A program made the translations under genes and the position numbers. From an uncultured Eubacteriales bacterium (GTDB taxonomy: Bacteria; Bacillota; Clostridia; Oscillospirales; Oscillospiraceae): a stretch of 30,692 nucleotides of DNA. Below, one piece after another: positions 26,705 through 30,692 of the stretch (positions are counted from its first letter, which is position 1; each line of letters begins with the position of its first letter). Below the pieces are notes generated by a model. The model saw only the letters and a list, made by a program, of their open reading frames with translations. It had not been told where the DNA came from and searched no databases. Location: the NCBI GenBank assembly GCA_900544705.1, contig UQWH01000019.1, forward strand, positions 1 through 30,692, in the 5' to 3' direction.

Positions 26705-29700
26705 ATGAATTATCCGAAGACCTTTGACGAATACGTTGCACAGAAAAACCGGCAGGCCGCAGGGAATAGTCCTGCGGCCTCCGGTGGTTTTTCCTATCCG
26801 GCAACCTTTGACGAATATATGCAGCAGAAAGGGCAGAATCAGCTGAATACGGTACAGACAGCGGAACGTGAAAAGTGCCTGAGTGCTTCGGGCTTCAAGC
26901 AGATGGAAACGGATATGGGAGCACTGTTTGGAACCATGGACGGATATTTCCAGAAAAAGCACCGAATCGGAGCGACCGGCAGCGGATATGCAGAGCGCGT
27001 GGGCGCGATGCTGCAAAGCGTGGAGAAAGAACGCGATTATTTCAACCGCTATGCGGGCGTGATGGGCGAGGACGCGCAGAGCTATCAGAAGCAGCTCAAT
27101 GCGTGGGAGGCGCAGCTCAAGCGTTACCAGAAGGCAATGAACGGCCAAGAGGACGACGAGGACAGCCTTGCACTCGGCAGCGGCCTTGCGCGGTTCCGGA
27201 CGGAGGCGAACGACTACTTCACCAAGGTATCCGAAACGGAGGCGGGAACGGCAGTAGCCAACAAGGCGATGCAGTGGGCAAGCGGCGCGAAAAAGCTGCT
27301 GAAAGATGCCGACGAGGTGGAAAGCTACCTGAAAAAGAAGAACACGGCGGAGGCACAGGGCCTCTTGCAGCAGGTGCAGCGGTACAAGACGCAGCTTGCA
27401 CAGATGCAGGAAACCGGAACGGGAGCGCAGACAATGAACCCACTGACGGGAAAGCCAATGGGCGCTGCGATCAATCCGAGCCTGCCGCGCTTTGCAGACA
27501 GCACGGGAGAAAAGATCACCGCGGGAAGCCCCTACCGGCTGGGACAGGCGCAGGAGGCGGCGCAGAACGCGGAGCTTTCCGGCTTGATGGGACGAAAAGC
27601 GGAAAAGGCCGACTGGCAGAACCAGACCGTGCAGCAGCACGAGGAATATATCCGCAAGGATTTCGATGCACTGAAAAAGTTCACACAGAACGGAACCTCT
27701 CAGGGCGCTGCGGAGAATATTCATGCGGGAATCTTCCAGGAGATCGCGGCGCGGCTGAACTACCTCCTCGCAAGCGGAAAATGCACGGAAGAGGAGTATG
27801 CTCAGCTGCTGGAAAAGGTTGACGGCTGGAAAAGGGAATATCTGGAGGAAGCAAACCACGCCTATAAAAACTACCCGAACAAATGGACGGGGGACGCACA
27901 GGGCGCGATCCGGAGGGCGGCGGAAGCGATCCCGGACAAGGGAGACGCGATGAAGGAATTCCGCTACCAGAGGTCCAACCTGACGCGGGAGAACATCCGA
28001 TATAAAACCGTGGACGAGCTGCTTGCCCGGATGCACTTTACCTACGGAGAGGGGAACTGGGGCAACTCTGCAGCGGAGAGAGCCGCGATCACCTTTATGG
28101 GGCAGGAGGTGCTGCCGGAATACCTGGCAAACGCGGAAATGACGCAGGAGCAGTACGACCGGTTTATGCAGCAGATCAAGGGGACGCCGAACGAGGCGCA
28201 GCTCCGGAAGGAACGAGAGGCAAACGGCCTGAAGGCCAACCCGGATGGACAGCAGGCCGCGCTGGACAGATACAAGGAGATCGACGGGCAGACATACCTT
28301 GATATGTTTGAAACCGGCAGCCAGAACGCAGCGGACAACATCATGCTGAAATATCCCGGCGGCATGGAGCAGGTGCTCACACGCGGGCTGGGCTATATCA
28401 CAAAGGCGACCGGCAAGGTGCTGAATATGTTCGGCGAGAACCCGGTGGGAAACTACTTCGTTGAGGGCGGCCAGCAGGGAATCGACTACGAAAACAGGGA
28501 CTGGCAGGAAGGAAAGCAGAGAGAATACGAGCAGGGGCGGTATGCCTCCGACTTGCTGCAAAACGGAAGCAAGTTTGAGAAATTTACAGCCGGCATGACG
28601 AAGGACCTGACGCAGGCCGCGCTGGAAATGGCCGCAGCGGGCGCGATTGCCGGGCAGATCAGCGCGGGGAACACGGCGCTTGCGCAGCTCTCGCAGGGCG
28701 GAAAGTATGCGTCGAGCCTTGCAAACGCGCAGAAGGGCGCGACGGGCTACATGAAGTTCGCCTCACAGATGGCAGGCCTGATGAAAAACAGCTCCAACCT
28801 GATCATTTCCGCAAACGCGGCGCTGAACAGCTACGGCGAGGCGGAGGACAGCGGAATGAGCGCCGCCGGGCGGGCGGTGAAGCTGCTTGCGGGCGGCCTG
28901 ATCGAATACGGGACGAACGGACTGTTCGGCGGCAACCCGGTGGTAGACCCGGAGGGCGCGGGCGCCGTGGAGAAATACATCTACAAGCTGACGGACAACG
29001 AAACCATCCGGAAGATCGTATCGAGCAAGGTGTTCGAGCGCATCGGTGAGGGCCTGGAGGAGGTGGCCTCGGCCGTTGCGGGCGCGGCGCTGGACTACGC
29101 GCTGACGGGCGAAACCGACCTGACGGCAAAGGAGCTGGTGGACGAGTTTACCGTGGGCGTACTGCTTTCCATGGTGATGAGCGCGCCGGAGGACATTATC
29201 GACCTGACGGCGCGGGCGAAGAGCTATGTAAAATCCCACGTGATTACGAGGTTTGATGCGAACGCGCAGACGAACCTTGAAAGCCTCTACCGCGCAATGA
29301 CGAGCTACGAGCTGGAATACCTCGCGGGCGACGAGAACCTGATGCGAATGAACGGGTGGAGCGAGAAGGAGATCAAGCGCGCAAGGAGCGACTGGGAAAC
29401 GGTCGTAAGGGAATTCAACACGCTTGCAGACCGGCTGGAGGGTACGCAGAGCCTGTCGGACAGCTTCCGGCGATACGAAGCGCCGGAGGGATTCTTTGAC
29501 AACGACTTTGTGGACGCGGATTTCCAGAACGCCATCCTTGCGAACCAGACGAGCGAGGCGGCGCTGCTGACGGACCGGGCGCTGGACATCCGGATTCTTT
29601 CGGAGCGGGAAATGATCGACAGCCTGAGAGGCAGCGAGGCGGCGCAGGACATCTATACGGCGCGAGATGCACAGCAGAGGCTTGACATTCTGGAACAGGA

Positions 29701-30692
29701 AAAGGCTGCCAGAGCGGAAGAACGGACGCAGAGAGCGGCGGAACGCGCTGGACAGGAAAACACACCGGCAGCGGAACAAACTGTGCAGGAAGAGCCACAG
29801 ATGGCGCAGGAGACCACCCAGAGCGCGGCAGAGACGGTCGAAAAGGCAGAGGAAATCAATGCGCCGGCGGCGCAGGAAACCGAAGGAGGAATGAGCAATG
29901 AGCAACCAGAGAGTGCTGGTGAAAACAAAGGACGGGATGAGCGTGTGGATTCCAAAGGACAGACTGGCGGCGTGGCAGAAGGCGGATCACGAAGCACCGG
30001 TGACGGCGGAAGAGCGGGCGAAGCTGAAGGCGTGGAAGGAGGAGTATCTCGCAAGACGAGGCTCGACGAAAGAGTAGAGCGCTTCAAGGGCATTGCGCAG
30101 GACACGGCAATGGACAAGCTGACCGCAGACGGCGACCCGGATGTGCTGGTCGGCGTGGTGCCGGTGCGGAGGTACACCGGAGAAATGCAGCAGGCGCAGC
30201 GAAGGGCAAAGGAAAGAGGCCTGAAAACGACCTTTGTAGTGGGCACAATGTCCGTGAAGGACAGGGACGGAGAATACCGGAACGTGGATGCGGTGTACAA
30301 CCCGGACGACGGGCGAATCATCGTGAGCGTGAGCAGCGCGGAATACGAGCCGGAGGTTCTGGTGGAGCACGAGCTGTTCCACGACAGCGTGAGGAACGGG
30401 AACGTTAATCTGATCGACGCGGTGGAGGCGGCGATGCAGGACGTGACGAACGAGGAAGCGGAGAAGATCGTCGACAAGTATCTACAGGCGTACCGCGGGG
30501 TATATGGGGACGATCTGGAGGCGATCTATGAGGAAATCCTGGCGGACGCAGCGGCGGGCATGAACCGCTTCGGAGAAAAGAGCTTCCGGAGAATCCGAGA
30601 GGCAACAAGGAAATTCCTGTCGGAGACGGAGAGCCGGGAACCGGCGGCGGAGGTTTCTTCCGCTGTGCGCCGGACGCAGGACAGCGACGGGA
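26705..30692 (+). CDS. Giant internal virion/polyvalent protein, partial at right edge
   Basis: At least 1,329 residues with no stop before the window ends. The N-terminus repeats YPxTFDEYxxQK (residues about 3-13 and 32-43), also seen as YPKTFDEYVAQK and YPATFDEYMQQK. A helical first half is followed by a hydrophobic region (about 640-820) that may insert into or cross the membrane. After a low-complexity linker (about 1063-1124) comes a zincin domain: HELFH at 1222-1226, then YEEILAD at 1275-1281 as the likely third-ligand segment. Such domains occur in phage polyvalent proteins ejected with DNA. AGGAGGCAGAAAG precedes the ATG. Confidence 0.78.
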   Translation, partial: MNYPKTFDEYVAQKNRQAAGNSPAASGGFSYPATFDEYMQQKGQNQLNTVQTAEREKCLSASGFKQMETDMGALFGTMDGYFQKKHRIGATGSGYAERVGAMLQSVEKERDYFNRYAGVMGEDAQSYQKQLNAWEAQLKRYQKAMNGQEDDEDSLALGSGLARFRTEANDYFTKVSETEAGTAVANKAMQWASGAKKLLKDADEVESYLKKKNTAEAQGLLQQVQRYKTQLAQMQETGTGAQTMNPLTGKPMGAAINPSLPRFADSTGEKITAGSPYRLGQAQEAAQNAELSGLMGRKAEKADWQNQTVQQHEEYIRKDFDALKKFTQNGTSQGAAENIHAGIFQEIAARLNYLLASGKCTEEEYAQLLEKVDGWKREYLEEANHAYKNYPNKWTGDAQGAIRRAAEAIPDKGDAMKEFRYQRSNLTRENIRYKTVDELLARMHFTYGEGNWGNSAAERAAITFMGQEVLPEYLANAEMTQEQYDRFMQQIKGTPNEAQLRKEREANGLKANPDGQQAALDRYKEIDGQTYLDMFETGSQNAADNIMLKYPGGMEQVLTRGLGYITKATGKVLNMFGENPVGNYFVEGGQQGIDYENRDWQEGKQREYEQGRYASDLLQNGSKFEKFTAGMTKDLTQAALEMAAAGAIAGQISAGNTALAQLSQGGKYASSLANAQKGATGYMKFASQMAGLMKNSSNLIISANAALNSYGEAEDSGMSAAGRAVKLLAGGLIEYGTNGLFGGNPVVDPEGAGAVEKYIYKLTDNETIRKIVSSKVFERIGEGLEEVASAVAGAALDYALTGETDLTAKELVDEFTVGVLLSMVMSAPEDIIDLTARAKSYVKSHVITRFDANAQTNLESLYRAMTSYELEYLAGDENLMRMNGWSEKEIKRARSDWETVVREFNTLADRLEGTQSLSDSFRRYEAPEGFFDNDFVDADFQNAILANQTSEAALLTDRALDIRILSEREMIDSLRGSEAAQDIYTARDAQQRLDILEQEKAARAEERTQRAAERAGQENTPAAEQTVQEEPQMAQETTQSAAETVEKAEEINAPAAQETEGGMSNEQPESAGENKGRDERVDSKGQTGGVAEGGSRSTGDGGRAGEAEGVEGGVSRKTRLDERVERFKGIAQDTAMDKLTADGDPDVLVGVVPVRRYTGEMQQAQRRAKERGLKTTFVVGTMSVKDRDGEYRNVDAVYNPDDGRIIVSVSSAEYEPEVLVEHELFHDSVRNGNVNLIDAVEAAMQDVTNEEAEKIVDKYLQAYRGVYGDDLEAIYEEILADAAAGMNRFGEKSFRRIREATRKFLSETESREPAAEVSSAVRRTQDSDG
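29898..30077 (+). CDS. Small gene nested in the linker of the giant protein, 59 residues
   Basis: ATG with GGAGGA seven bases upstream, in a different frame from the giant gene. It encodes MSNQRVLVKTKDGMSVWIPK, then DRLAAWQKADHEAPVTAEERAKLKAWKEEYLARRG and a stop. It looks like a compact alpha/beta protein, whereas the giant gene's own product here is only a Gly/Glu/Ser-rich linker, so the nested frame is the more protein-like of the two. I recall small phage proteins with the KTKDG..VWIP..R...W start. Function unknown. Confidence 0.6.
   Translation: MSNQRVLVKTKDGMSVWIPKDRLAAWQKADHEAPVTAEERAKLKAWKEEYLARRGSTKE

Noticed and set aside
26875..27822. Plus-strand open frame of 315 codons inside the giant gene
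   Set aside because: Gly/Arg/Ala-rich shadow of the giant gene's coding frame, no ribosome site.
24827..28561. Minus-strand open frame of 1,244 codons
   Set aside because: It is antisense to the portal, 344-residue and giant virion genes, all with good ribosome sites. The product is Leu/Arg/His/Val-rich without domains, as expected when biased codons are read backwards.

Overview
This window looks like one long stretch of a temperate, probably short-tailed (podovirus-like) bacteriophage or prophage of a Gram-positive, Clostridia-type host. The evidence is strong GGAGG ribosome sites before almost every gene, clean housekeeping promoters (TTGACA, 17 bases, TATTAT), tightly packed and overlapping small genes, and protein families I recognise from gut Clostridia (Oscillospirales-like) phages. 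The host assignment is inference from style and families. No integrase, attachment site, tRNA, rRNA, CRISPR array or insertion sequence was seen.

Layout. (1) 1-2780 is the lysogeny and accessory end. It has three minus-strand genes (a membrane-anchored XRE regulator, a membrane protein carrying two Ada-like zinc domains, and a cytoplasmic XRE repressor) with two small plus-strand genes between them. A rightward promoter at 2683-2711 faces away from the repressor. (2) 2780-12239 is a rightward early region of about 30 small genes. It holds membrane/coiled-coil proteins, HTH proteins, an HNH-like protein, two DNA methyltransferases in tandem, two DUF4406 proteins, a MazG-like protein, a run of paralogous Cys-rich cassettes, and a replication-initiator-like protein with a His-rich HUH-like motif. 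(3) 12237-12916 is a self-contained minus-strand two-gene unit with its own terminator hairpin, promoter and palindromic operator. (4) 13018-17331 carries the small terminase, a connector-fibre fusion, an XhlA-like protein, holin, endolysin and a sigma-like HTH protein, closed by a rho-independent terminator. (5) 17439-30692 carries the virion genes: scaffold, decoration protein, major capsid protein, a beta-propeller nozzle-like protein, large terminase, portal, and two internal virion proteins. The last is over 1,329 residues and runs off the right edge.

How it fits together. The repressor probably controls the 2683 promoter. The early region modifies DNA, adjusts nucleotide pools and starts replication. 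The two late blocks build the capsid, package DNA, eject it and lyse the cell. The terminase subunits are separated by about 8.5 kb with lysis and fibre genes between, which is not the usual order.

The most striking observations are two places where the same DNA seems to encode two proteins. The first is a C5-cytosine methyltransferase gene that wholly contains a second, ribosome-site-led gene in the +1 frame, and this second gene matches a family I know as stand-alone phage genes. The second is a 59-codon gene inside the linker of the giant virion protein. Also notable are the autoregulated accessory operon at 12.3-12.9 kb and a cassette array whose junction sequence contains stops for two incoming frames.
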